13,777 bases of DNA, from positions 1-13,777 of the forward strand of contig CATYIV010000042.1 of NCBI GenBank assembly GCA_958407465.1, given 5' to 3'. Below the pieces are notes generated by a model. That model ran no database searches. It was not told the DNA's origin and saw only the letters and a list, made by a program, of their open reading frames with translations. Shown one piece after another: positions 1 to 6,031 of the stretch. The DNA is from an uncultured Collinsella sp. Lineage in GTDB: Bacteria; Actinomycetota; Coriobacteriia; Coriobacteriales; Coriobacteriaceae. Numbering within the stretch: position 1 is the stretch's first letter; the number at the start of each line of letters is the position of its first letter. The translations under genes were made by a program, and so were the position numbers.

Positions 1-437
1 GCGCCGAATGCTCGCCATCGAAATTTATCGATGACCTATTTCAGACTGTAATGGGGCTGTTTCCGGGCAGGGGAGTGTCGGCTGCTGCCAGCTAATAACG
101 AAATTGGGGGCGAGCTCACAGTTGAGGCTGTCCTGCGCAACCTCAGCGGGGCTACGTTCTTCAGACGCGTGTTGGAAGTGGTGCGGAGTGTTAGGGCCTC
201 GCCGCGATGTCGAACGGTACGGTTATCAAGGATTTGCTCAGCGTCAAGTTCGAACTTCCGGTGTGGGTGCAAAGTGGATTGGGACAGGACGGATGATTGG
301 GGCCATCTTCGAGCTTGCAGGTGAAATAGGGGCGGCATAGGATATCTAATGATATTCAGGTTTGGGATGCGGACCGACTCGCTTCGAATCGGGCTTACAT
401 CAACTTTCTCGACACTATCGTATGAGAGGAATCTGGT
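1..437. other. Gene-poor left edge, possibly decayed coding DNA
   Basis: No convincing intact gene is visible before 438. Short protein-like stretches occur on the plus strand in three different frames: one from about 124, one from the ATG at 207 to a stop at 294-296 (29 codons), and one ending at the stop near 338-340. This pattern could be a frameshifted remnant, but each piece is too short to name, and the longer open frames on either strand here have no recognisable motif. The last 120 bases hold the candidate promoter and leader of the PHP-ATPase gene. Confidence 0.35.
315..343 (+). promoter_or_regulatory. Candidate promoter of the PHP-ATPase module
   Basis: TTGCAG (315-320) and TAGGAT (338-343) are separated by 17 bp, each matching the sigma-70-type consensus at four of six positions. 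The box lies about 95 bases before the ATG at 438, next to an AT-rich stretch. It is found by eye only. Confidence 0.35.
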
Positions 438-2612
438 ATGAAGATTGATTTGCATTGCCATACCATCAAGGCGAAATCGGGCGATGGAGGGCGCGATATT
501 GACCCGGCCAGCTTGGCTGAGGCCTTAGCAGGCAACCAGGTTGGTATCGCCGCCATTACAAACCATAACCTCTTCGACCTTTCAATATTCAAGCAATGCG
601 TAGCTGAAGCGTCAGCCAAGGGAATCGATCTCTGGCCGGGCATAGAGCTTGATATTCGAGGCAAGTCTAGGGTTGTCGGCCATGTAATCGTTATTGCTGA
701 CCCCGTGCATGCGAAGCAGTTTTCTGATGTCTGTAATGGCCTGGTTCAATGCACACATCCTGATGATTTTGTTCTTGATTGGGATAAGCTTGCCGGCGCA
801 TTTGTCGGACAAGGGTTCGATTTCATCGTGATATCTCATTACCGTCCCTTCAAGGGCAAGTCTTATAAAGATAAGGCACTGCCTTACGCCGATAATCAAG
901 CACTGAAAGCGAGTTTTCCAGTAGAAACCCCGTTCTTTTTCGAGCCTTCAAACCTTAAGCGCGCTGGCATCATGTATGCCGATGGGGTCGATTGCCTGAT
1001 TGGCTCGGACGTCAAAGACTGGAGCAAGTATTGTGAGTGCTCCCTTCCTGAGATTAAACTTGAGGTCAAGAGCTTCAGCCAGTTTCTGCTCCTGCTTAGA
1101 AAGACACCTGAAGTTCTCAAATCCATTATGGACAAGAAAACGTCAGAGCAGGTTGAAATCACTTTGTTCGATGACGATGCGAAGCTTACCTTCCCCGTCT
1201 ACAACGACGTCACCATCGTCTTTGGCGCCAAAGGCACGGGGAAGACGGCGCTTCTAAAAAAGATAGAGAATCATTTTCGGGCGAAGGGGTGGACCGATGT
1301 CTCTTCGTATTACGCGTCAGAAAACAATGACAAGTATAAACAAATGGTGAACGTGAATCCCAAAGAGGAGGACTTTGTTAAACTCGGCGTCGACGACGCG
1401 AGTGATAAATTCGCTGGCATCAGAGCGTGGAATGAACCGGCAGTAACTCCTTTTAGCAATTACATCAGCTGGGAAGAATACAGTGTCGAGAAAAAGGACA
1501 CGGCTCGCTTCGGATTTGCCTTGGCTTCTGCACCTGTAGAACCGGACCTTGACGCGATGAGATGTCTTATCGATGACTATAAGACATTGATATCTAGCGC
1601 TAATAATATTCTTAACAACAAGATTGTTGAGGCTTGCTTGAGTTCTAACGAATTCAGTGAACTTAGATCTGCTGTTCTGAGAGTATGTATGAACGCGCAA
1701 TCCTATGTGCGATCCGGTTTCGTTGACGCCTACGCACTTCATCTCGAGTGTTTTACAGTCAAGAAAATGAAAAGTTACATCACTGCGCGAACGGGGAGTC
1801 CTACAAAGCCTTCCGGAACCGGGTTTTCGGCTTTTGCCTTAAGCTACAAAAAGGCGAGATCCATTTTGAATTCGATTTCCGATTCTTTTCAAAACGAGCC
1901 TTATGAGGAAAAAGTGGTACTCGGACGTCTGGCTGAAAAGGGCGACGTTGTACAACATCGAAAATACTTAATAAATCCGTCGCAGGGAACGAAGGTCTCT
2001 TATCTTCGCGATAAGGTGAAGGCCAAGAATCTAAAATCGTTGGTTGCGGCAATCGGCAATGCATCGGATACCGCCAAAACTCCGTGTGGAGCATTGGCCT
2101 CGAAAATAGCCGAGGTTAACAAGATGACAGATGAGATGGGAATTGCCTCGCTTAAGGACTGTCTGGGCGTTACCTCCTATGTGTCTTGTGGGGGAGATTC
2201 GAGCTATGAGCCCTCTAACGGGGAGAGGGCGATGATTGTTCTTGCCCATGCCCTGTTCGACGATGATGCCTCCATTTATATCCTCGATGAGCCTGAGGCA
2301 AGTATGGGCAATGAATTTATCAACGAGGTTATCGTAGATAGAATCAACCAGCTGGCGAAAGCAAATAAAATTGTCATAGTGTCCACCCATAATGCCAACA
2401 TTGCTGTTCGTACTTTGCCCTGGCAATCGATTTATCGCGAATACGATGGCGGTTGCTATCGTACCTACGTGGGTAATCCCTTTTGCGATGAGCTTAGGGA
2501 TATTGCTGAGGTCAAACCGCCTAAGGTGTGGACACAAGTGAGTATGGACACTCTTGAGGGCGGGGAATATGCATTTACCGACAGGGAGATTGTTTATGGA
2601 AAACTTAACTAA
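438..2612 (+). CDS. PHP phosphoesterase / ABC-type ATPase fusion (Ppl/TrlF-like, likely antiphage)
   Basis: The 724-residue protein joins two modules. Residues 1 to about 200 form a PHP metal-dependent phosphoesterase domain: HCH at 6-8, NHN with H43, E70, H82, H134 and a late D191 are in the expected order for PHP metal ligands. From about 240 it is an SMC/ABC-like ATPase: Walker A GAKGTGKT at 263-270, signature-like PSNGER at 592-597, Walker B ILDEPEAS with D617-E618, and a switch histidine in STHN (H651). The ATPase middle (about 300-580) is helical and not recognisable. The start ATG has AGAGG 8 bases upstream. Known: PHP-ATPase fusions include the single-gene Ppl defence system and the TrlF family. 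Inferred: an ATP-gated, nucleic-acid-directed defence enzyme. Codon use is AT-richer than in the sucrose and guaB genes, which fits horizontal transfer. It is probably co-translated with the next gene. The exact substrate cannot be read from the sequence. Confidence 0.85.
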   Translation: MKIDLHCHTIKAKSGDGGRDIDPASLAEALAGNQVGIAAITNHNLFDLSIFKQCVAEASAKGIDLWPGIELDIRGKSRVVGHVIVIADPVHAKQFSDVCNGLVQCTHPDDFVLDWDKLAGAFVGQGFDFIVISHYRPFKGKSYKDKALPYADNQALKASFPVETPFFFEPSNLKRAGIMYADGVDCLIGSDVKDWSKYCECSLPEIKLEVKSFSQFLLLLRKTPEVLKSIMDKKTSEQVEITLFDDDAKLTFPVYNDVTIVFGAKGTGKTALLKKIENHFRAKGWTDVSSYYASENNDKYKQMVNVNPKEEDFVKLGVDDASDKFAGIRAWNEPAVTPFSNYISWEEYSVEKKDTARFGFALASAPVEPDLDAMRCLIDDYKTLISSANNILNNKIVEACLSSNEFSELRSAVLRVCMNAQSYVRSGFVDAYALHLECFTVKKMKSYITARTGSPTKPSGTGFSAFALSYKKARSILNSISDSFQNEPYEEKVVLGRLAEKGDVVQHRKYLINPSQGTKVSYLRDKVKAKNLKSLVAAIGNASDTAKTPCGALASKIAEVNKMTDEMGIASLKDCLGVTSYVSCGGDSSYEPSNGERAMIVLAHALFDDDASIYILDEPEASMGNEFINEVIVDRINQLAKANKIVIVSTHNANIAVRTLPWQSIYREYDGGCYRTYVGNPFCDELRDIAEVKPPKVWTQVSMDTLEGGEYAFTDREIVYGKLN

Positions 2613-2955
2613 CGGAATCGTTCTGAACGCCGGTGCCGACCAACACGTGATTACGGTTACGTTGCGTATGAACTCGGAGGGCAATGAGGTCCTTCACTTT
2701 GAAGACGCTCCGGAAGAGTTGGACATCGACTTTGCGAAAAGCGACCAGACCTCTCTACGCAAGTTATTTCGCTGGCTGTTGGATGAGCAGCTCAAGCAAA
2801 GATTCAGCCTGAAATTAAAGATTGACTCCTCGGTTAAGAATGTCACTTATAAAAAGGTCGCTGAGGATTACGTCAATGACCTCAACGCTGAAATTGATCA
2901 GGTCTTTTTAAATGAAGCTCAGACCATAAAGGATCTACATGAGAAATTGGGATAG
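2596..2955 (+). CDS. Small acidic protein of unknown function, partner of the PHP-ATPase
   Basis: The chosen ATG at 2596 lies inside the end of the PHP-ATPase gene, a 17-bp overlap, and has AGGGAG (2583-2588) 7 bases upstream. A longer reading from 2554 is possible but would lie deeper in the upstream gene. The product is 119 residues, acidic, with no signal peptide or membrane segment. Its first half looks beta-rich (ITVTLRM, VLHFED), and its second half is charged and helical, ending in DLHEKLG. I do not recognise a family. The tight overlap indicates co-translation, so it is most likely a subunit, inhibitor or sensor for the PHP-ATPase; that role is inferred from position only. No terminator with a T run is evident directly after it. 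Confidence 0.7.
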   Translation: MENLTNGIVLNAGADQHVITVTLRMNSEGNEVLHFEDAPEELDIDFAKSDQTSLRKLFRWLLDEQLKQRFSLKLKIDSSVKNVTYKKVAEDYVNDLNAEIDQVFLNEAQTIKDLHEKLG

Positions 2956-3232
2956 AGCCCGGAAACGGTAGGGGTTCTGGGGACTCATAAGCCTCGATTA
3001 GTTTGAGGTATCTTTAAAGATGACTCCCGATAACGTCTTGATAAGGGCTGCTTCGAATATTGGTAGTATGGTTGTTTGCGAATTTGTGTATGAGACGCTT
3101 GACTAATGTGTCCTCGTGGAGTGCGATGCCGTCTTTCGGGTCGCTGCGGGCGCGGGTATGTAGAGTGCTTTTATGCGTTGGCACTCGTCAACCGCTAGGG
3201 CGATGCAGTACGAGTTGGGGCCTCTTTTCTGC
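2956..3232. other. Intergenic stretch between the two defence modules
   Basis: No intact gene is supported. An imperfect fold pairs 2980-2988 with 3020-3028 (one mismatch) around an inner CCTC/GAGG stem at 2992-3008. It could be a 3' structure for module 1, but it lacks a T run. Most of the rest overlaps the possible minus-strand gene remnant listed separately. Confidence 0.3.
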
Positions 3233-3245
3233 TTCACTTCATTAA
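3014..3245 (-). pseudogene. Possible decayed gene on the minus strand
   Basis: Read on the minus strand, 3245 to about 3183 gives a protein-like stretch (NEVKQKRGPNSYC... VDECQR). A different frame then stays open from a GTG at 3184 to a stop at 3014-3016 (56 codons, including DPKDGIALHEDTLVKRLIHK). The first frame meets a stop at the codon following RTH. The composition of both stretches is natural for a protein, which suggests one gene broken by a frameshift. I cannot name the family, and chance is not excluded. The plus-strand frame opposite, from 3060, is rich in Cys, Trp and Arg and looks like its shadow. Confidence 0.2.
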
Positions 3246-3260
3246 GGTGTATAGTATATA
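3233..3260 (+). promoter_or_regulatory. Candidate promoter for a short terminated RNA
   Basis: TTCACT (3233-3238) and TATATA (3255-3260) are 16 bp apart in an otherwise non-coding AT-rich segment. Transcription would start near 3267, just before two consecutive hairpins. An overlapping TATAGT (3250-3255) is another possible -10 box. Confidence 0.3.
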
Positions 3261-3266
3261 GCGCAA

Positions 3267-3328
3267 TATTAAAGCTCTTTGGGAGCTTTAAGGGTGACGC
3301 TTTCTGTAAGAGAGTGTTGCCCTTTTTT
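3267..3328 (+). ncRNA. Candidate short structured RNA of about 60 nt
   Basis: Two adjacent stem-loops make up nearly the whole segment. The first has 9-bp perfect arms, TTAAAGCTC at 3269-3277 and its complement at 3283-3291, with the loop TTTGG. The second is the terminator hairpin that follows at once. A promoter-like pair lies just upstream and no reading frame is evident inside. The alternative is that this is only the terminator of a lost gene. The family is not recognised. Confidence 0.3.
3292..3328 (+). terminator. Rho-independent terminator
   Basis: A 13-bp stem (3292-3304 with 3310-3322, four G-U pairs) with the 5-base loop TGTAA is followed directly by six T (3323-3328). It points along the plus strand, upstream of the RloA-like gene and more than 330 bases after the stop of module 1. 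Confidence 0.75.
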
Positions 3329-3435
3329 CATGCATGTAATGTGTGACGTGTTAGCTAAACGCCATTTCGGCAATGGGATGGTCGAGTATGGGCGGTTTGG
3401 CACCTTGCGCCTGCTGTCATTGGTGTAGCAAGCAC

Positions 3436-3466
3436 TTGATTTAGACTACTTAAAGTCTATAATCAA
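3436..3466 (+). promoter_or_regulatory. Promoter of the RloAB-like operon with overlapping dyad operator
   Basis: TTGATT (3436-3441) and a perfect TATAAT (3458-3463) are separated by 16 bp, giving the strongest promoter match in the window. An inverted repeat spans the same bases: TTGAT (3436-3440) pairs with ATCAA (3462-3466), and TAGACT (3442-3447) with AGTCTA (3454-3459), around the centre acttaa. A dimeric repressor bound there would cover both promoter boxes. The regulator is not identified. Confidence 0.6.
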
Positions 3467-3517
3467 AGAAAAACTCTGATATATCTTTTCAAAATAATGA
3501 AAGGAATGTTGAGTACC

Positions 3518-4735
3518 ATGCTTTGTCAGTTCACCTTTAAGAACTATCGGTCCTATCGCGACGAGGCTGAGCTTTCCATGCAGGCGACGCCGATGAAGGA
3601 GTTTGAGCGTTCCCTCATCGAGTGCTCCGACGGGCAGAGTTTCCTTCCGGTGGCTGCGGTGTACGGGCCCAACGCTGGTGGTAAGTCTAACCTGCTCGAG
3701 GCTCTTGATTACGTTCGTTCGGCGGTGGCCAGACCAATTAGATTGCTGTCTGCCAGCGCTGATGCGCCAGCGGGTGATCGCCCTTTGATAGCCCGTTGTT
3801 CGGCGTTTGAATTTGATGACGTGTCTGCTGCCGAGCCCACCGAGTTCGAGCTCTATTACCGCGCGGGCGAGCATGAGTACCGCTATGTTCTGTCTGTACA
3901 CGCCGATGAGATCGTGTCCGAAGGGCTGTGGCGGCGTAAATTGGGAGCGTCGCGTACGGCGATGCTGTTCGAGCGCGAGGATACAAAGGTTGAACTCGGC
4001 CCCACACTGCGTAAGCTTGTGACGTCTGCGAGGTTCAACCCGAGCCTGCCGTACCTATCGTTCCTTTGCATCAACTTCGATGCGCCGGTGGTCCAGGAGG
4101 CGGCCAGCTGGTTTCTCGACGCTGTGTTTCTCAACTACAACAGTTCCTACCTTGAGCGGATGCTCGAGCAAATGCTCGACGAGGGCGACTCGCGCGAGGT
4201 CACGCGTTTTTTGCGCGCCGTTGATGTGCGTATTGATGGCTTCAGAGTGGAGAGGGCGCCGGAGTGGCGTGGCCAGCGCGTCTTCGTGAGGCACAAGGTG
4301 AGGGGCAAGGCGTACGAGCTGCGTTTATCCGAGGAATCTGCCGGTACCCAGAAGCTCATGGGGTTGGCTGCGTATCTGATGACAGCGCTTGAGCGTGGTG
4401 GCACCGTTGTGGTAGACGAGCTCGACGCCAAACTGCACCCGAAGCTTCTTCGCTATGTGATTCTGCTGTTTAAGGATCCTGAGGTCAACAAGAGTGGCGC
4501 GCAGCTCATCTTCTCGTCCCAGGATGTGTCAACCATGCGAAACGATGTGTTCCGCCGTGACGAGATATGGTTCGCTGCACGCGGCGAGGGGGAGGCGAGC
4601 CAACTGTGGTCTCTCGCCGATATCCACGAGGCAAACGGTAATCTGGTAAGCAAGAACGCGGCTTTCGACAAGCAATACCTGTCCGGTCGCTACGGCGCCG
4701 ATCCGTACCTCACCCGCATCGAGGAGTGGGATTAG
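3518..4735 (+). CDS. AAA15/RloA-like ATPase (AbiLi-like), likely antiphage
   Basis: This is a soluble P-loop ATPase of 405 residues from the chosen start. The N-terminus FxFKNYRSYRDEAEL at 5-19 is the classic opening of the AAA15/AAA21 (RloA, OLD-like) group. Walker A is GPNAGGKS (50-57), followed by a long inserted middle (about 70-260), an LSEESAGTQ signature-like segment (270-278) and Walker B VVVDELD with D300-E301 then LHPKLLR. The last motif reads FSSQDVST, with Q335 where the family usually has histidine. The ATG at 3518 is chosen because the family motif begins right after it; an AAGGA stands 12 bases before it. ATGs at 3497 and 3506 are in frame and possible. The RloB gene follows after 1 bp, so the two form one unit, as in the lactococcal AbiL abortive-infection system and in rloAB genes found near type I restriction loci. 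Inferred role: ATP-driven sensor or scaffold controlling the RloB effector. Confidence 0.88.
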   Translation: MLCQFTFKNYRSYRDEAELSMQATPMKEFERSLIECSDGQSFLPVAAVYGPNAGGKSNLLEALDYVRSAVARPIRLLSASADAPAGDRPLIARCSAFEFDDVSAAEPTEFELYYRAGEHEYRYVLSVHADEIVSEGLWRRKLGASRTAMLFEREDTKVELGPTLRKLVTSARFNPSLPYLSFLCINFDAPVVQEAASWFLDAVFLNYNSSYLERMLEQMLDEGDSREVTRFLRAVDVRIDGFRVERAPEWRGQRVFVRHKVRGKAYELRLSEESAGTQKLMGLAAYLMTALERGGTVVVDELDAKLHPKLLRYVILLFKDPEVNKSGAQLIFSSQDVSTMRNDVFRRDEIWFAARGEGEASQLWSLADIHEANGNLVSKNAAFDKQYLSGRYGADPYLTRIEEWD

Positions 4736-4736
4736 C

Positions 4737-5405
4737 ATGGTGGTGAAGAAGTCGAAGGGCTGGCGTAGCGGCAAGCGAGAGGGCCGCTCGCGCATGGTTC
4801 AGATGACGCGTCATCTTGTAGTGAGCGAGGGCAAGGAGACCGAGCCTCGCTACTTTGAGGGCGTGCGTGCGGCGTTGGGCGCGGCGAACGAGCGCAAGGT
4901 TGCCATTGTCGTTAAGGGGACCGGCAGACACACGCTTGACCTGCTTGACTTCGCCGTCGAACACTGTCGCTATGCGCCCGAGACGTTCGATCACGTGTGG
5001 CTCGTGTATGACAAGGATGACTTTCCTGCGTCCGACTTTGATGCGATGAAGCGCAAATGTGACGAGCTCTCCGATGGTTCGAGGACCTTCCATGCGTTGT
5101 GGTCGAACCCCTGCTTCGAGCTGTGGCCGCTTTTGCACTTTCGCTACACGACCGCGCATATGTCCGCGTCCGACTGCCAGCATGCCCTCGCGCAGGAGAT
5201 GTCGAAGAACTTGGGCATCGAGTACCGCAAGAACCTGGACGGGATGTTTGGGGCAGTGGATGATAGGCGAGGCGAAGCATTGGAGCGTGCTGGGCGCCTC
5301 GTCGCGTACCATAGGGAACTGGGTAACATTAAGCCATCTGCGCAAAACCCTGCAACTAAGGTGGGCGAAATTTTCGATGTAATCGGTCCGTATCTGGTTG
5401 GATAG
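4737..5405 (+). CDS. rloB: RloB-family protein (AbiLii-like, TOPRIM-like putative nuclease)
   Basis: The 222-residue protein opens with a basic tail (KKSKGWRSGKREGRSR), then VVSEGKETEPRYFEG at 28-42, the hallmark of the RloB family. Further landmarks are VYDKDDF with D92 and D94, and SNPCFELW at 123-130 with E128. An early Glu (E31) plus a DxD motif is the acidic layout of TOPRIM-type metal sites, so a nuclease function is plausible. That is a family inference and is not proven by this sequence. The length is typical. The ATG follows the RloA-like stop by one base, and GAGGAG (4721-4726) in the end of that gene serves as ribosome binding site, so translation is coupled. By analogy with AbiL and the ATPase/TOPRIM pair of PARIS, it would be the effector released or activated by the ATPase on infection. 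Confidence 0.88.
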   Translation: MVVKKSKGWRSGKREGRSRMVQMTRHLVVSEGKETEPRYFEGVRAALGAANERKVAIVVKGTGRHTLDLLDFAVEHCRYAPETFDHVWLVYDKDDFPASDFDAMKRKCDELSDGSRTFHALWSNPCFELWPLLHFRYTTAHMSASDCQHALAQEMSKNLGIEYRKNLDGMFGAVDDRRGEALERAGRLVAYHRELGNIKPSAQNPATKVGEIFDVIGPYLVG

Positions 5406-5510
5406 CCGAGTTCGATCGGGCTCGATAGGTCTGGAGATTCATGAAAGATGTTGTTTCGGGCTGCCTGCCGTCTTTAACTGGATTGACCTTTTGGGACCCG
5501 ATAGGATACT

Positions 5511-5626
5511 AGGCCGAATCTAGCGGTATTGACGCAGTCAACCTACGGGCCTGCGTCCTGCGGGGGCGGCTTTTCTTTTGAATCACCGCCCCTTTTCATC
5601 ATTTGTATGGATGTAAGATTCGGCCT
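5511..5626. repeat. 11-bp inverted repeat enclosing two hairpins
   Basis: AGGCCGAATCT (5511-5521) is the exact complement of AGATTCGGCCT (5616-5626). Between them lie two perfect 7-bp hairpins: GACGCAG/CTGCGTC (5531-5537 with 5551-5557) and GGGGCGG/CCGCCCC (5563-5569 with 5586-5592). As RNA this would fold as a closing stem with two arms. It could be a structured RNA, an attenuator, or a small mobile element with terminal repeats. No target-site duplication is apparent. Confidence 0.5.
5563..5596 (+). terminator. Probable terminator downstream of the RloAB-like operon
   Basis: A 7-bp all-GC stem (5563-5569 with 5586-5592) and a 16-base loop are followed by TTTT (5593-5596). The loop is long and the T run short, so termination may be partial. 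It is the first such structure after the rloB stop. Confidence 0.5.
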
Positions 5627-5739
5627 GTCAAAATTTACATCTCAATAAAGAAAAGGCGAAATTGCGTGCGATTTTCTGCTCGTATGTAACTTTGCTGACG
5701 TGTTGTTGCTCAGTCTCCATTCGCTGTGGTTGCCGGTAA

Positions 5740-5943
5740 GGGATTGACCGGAATTGGGCTTTTCCCTATCCGCTCCGTCGCGAGTTCTACATCGAGTGCA
5801 TCTGCAACATGATGCGCCCGCGGACCATCGTGGACTACGAACGCGAGCCGTGGGTGATGGATGAGGGCACCGCGCGCATTACGTTTGACATAAACATGCA
5901 CGCGGCGGTGGATCGCTGGCGTTTGCTCAACCTGGGCGGTTGA
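5740..5943 (+). pseudogene. Internal fragment of a VTC-domain polyphosphate polymerase gene
   Basis: The frame between stops at 5737-5739 and 5941-5943 encodes a stretch with RREFYIECICNMMRPRTIV, then DYEREPWVMDEGTARITFD. This matches the core of the VTC (polyphosphate polymerase) domain, where a LRPrviVDYeREpy...vRiTFD motif binds substrate phosphates. Only about 45 residues of that match are present. The N-terminal lysine/arginine tunnel strands and the C-terminal lEvKf strand are missing, there is no evident start codon with a ribosome binding site, and the frame ends in an unrelated short tail. It is therefore a remnant of a host gene, lost by deletion or by the rearrangements that made the accessory region. 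The minus-strand frame at 5710-6000 is its shadow. Confidence 0.7.
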
Positions 5944-6031
5944 AATGATCCGCCGAGACCTTTCCGGTCGAATATTTTTCGGGCGAGGGTTGGGTATCAT
6001 GGTGAAAGCGATTTCAATGATAGGGGTACTC

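Larger units (their letters stand above)
5406..5739. other. Intergenic stretch after the RloAB-like operon
   Basis: There is no supportable gene here. The segment holds the long inverted repeat with two inner hairpins at 5511-5626 (listed separately) and then an AT-rich stretch leading into the VTC fragment. Confidence 0.5.

Noticed and set aside
36..461. A 141-codon minus-strand frame overlapping the PHP-ATPase start
   Set aside because: It has no domain motif and a composition typical of chance frames, and it overlaps a well supported gene start on the other strand.
3060..3245. A 61-codon plus-strand frame
   Set aside because: It is unusually rich in Cys, Trp and Arg, has no ribosome binding site, and lies opposite a more protein-like minus-strand remnant.
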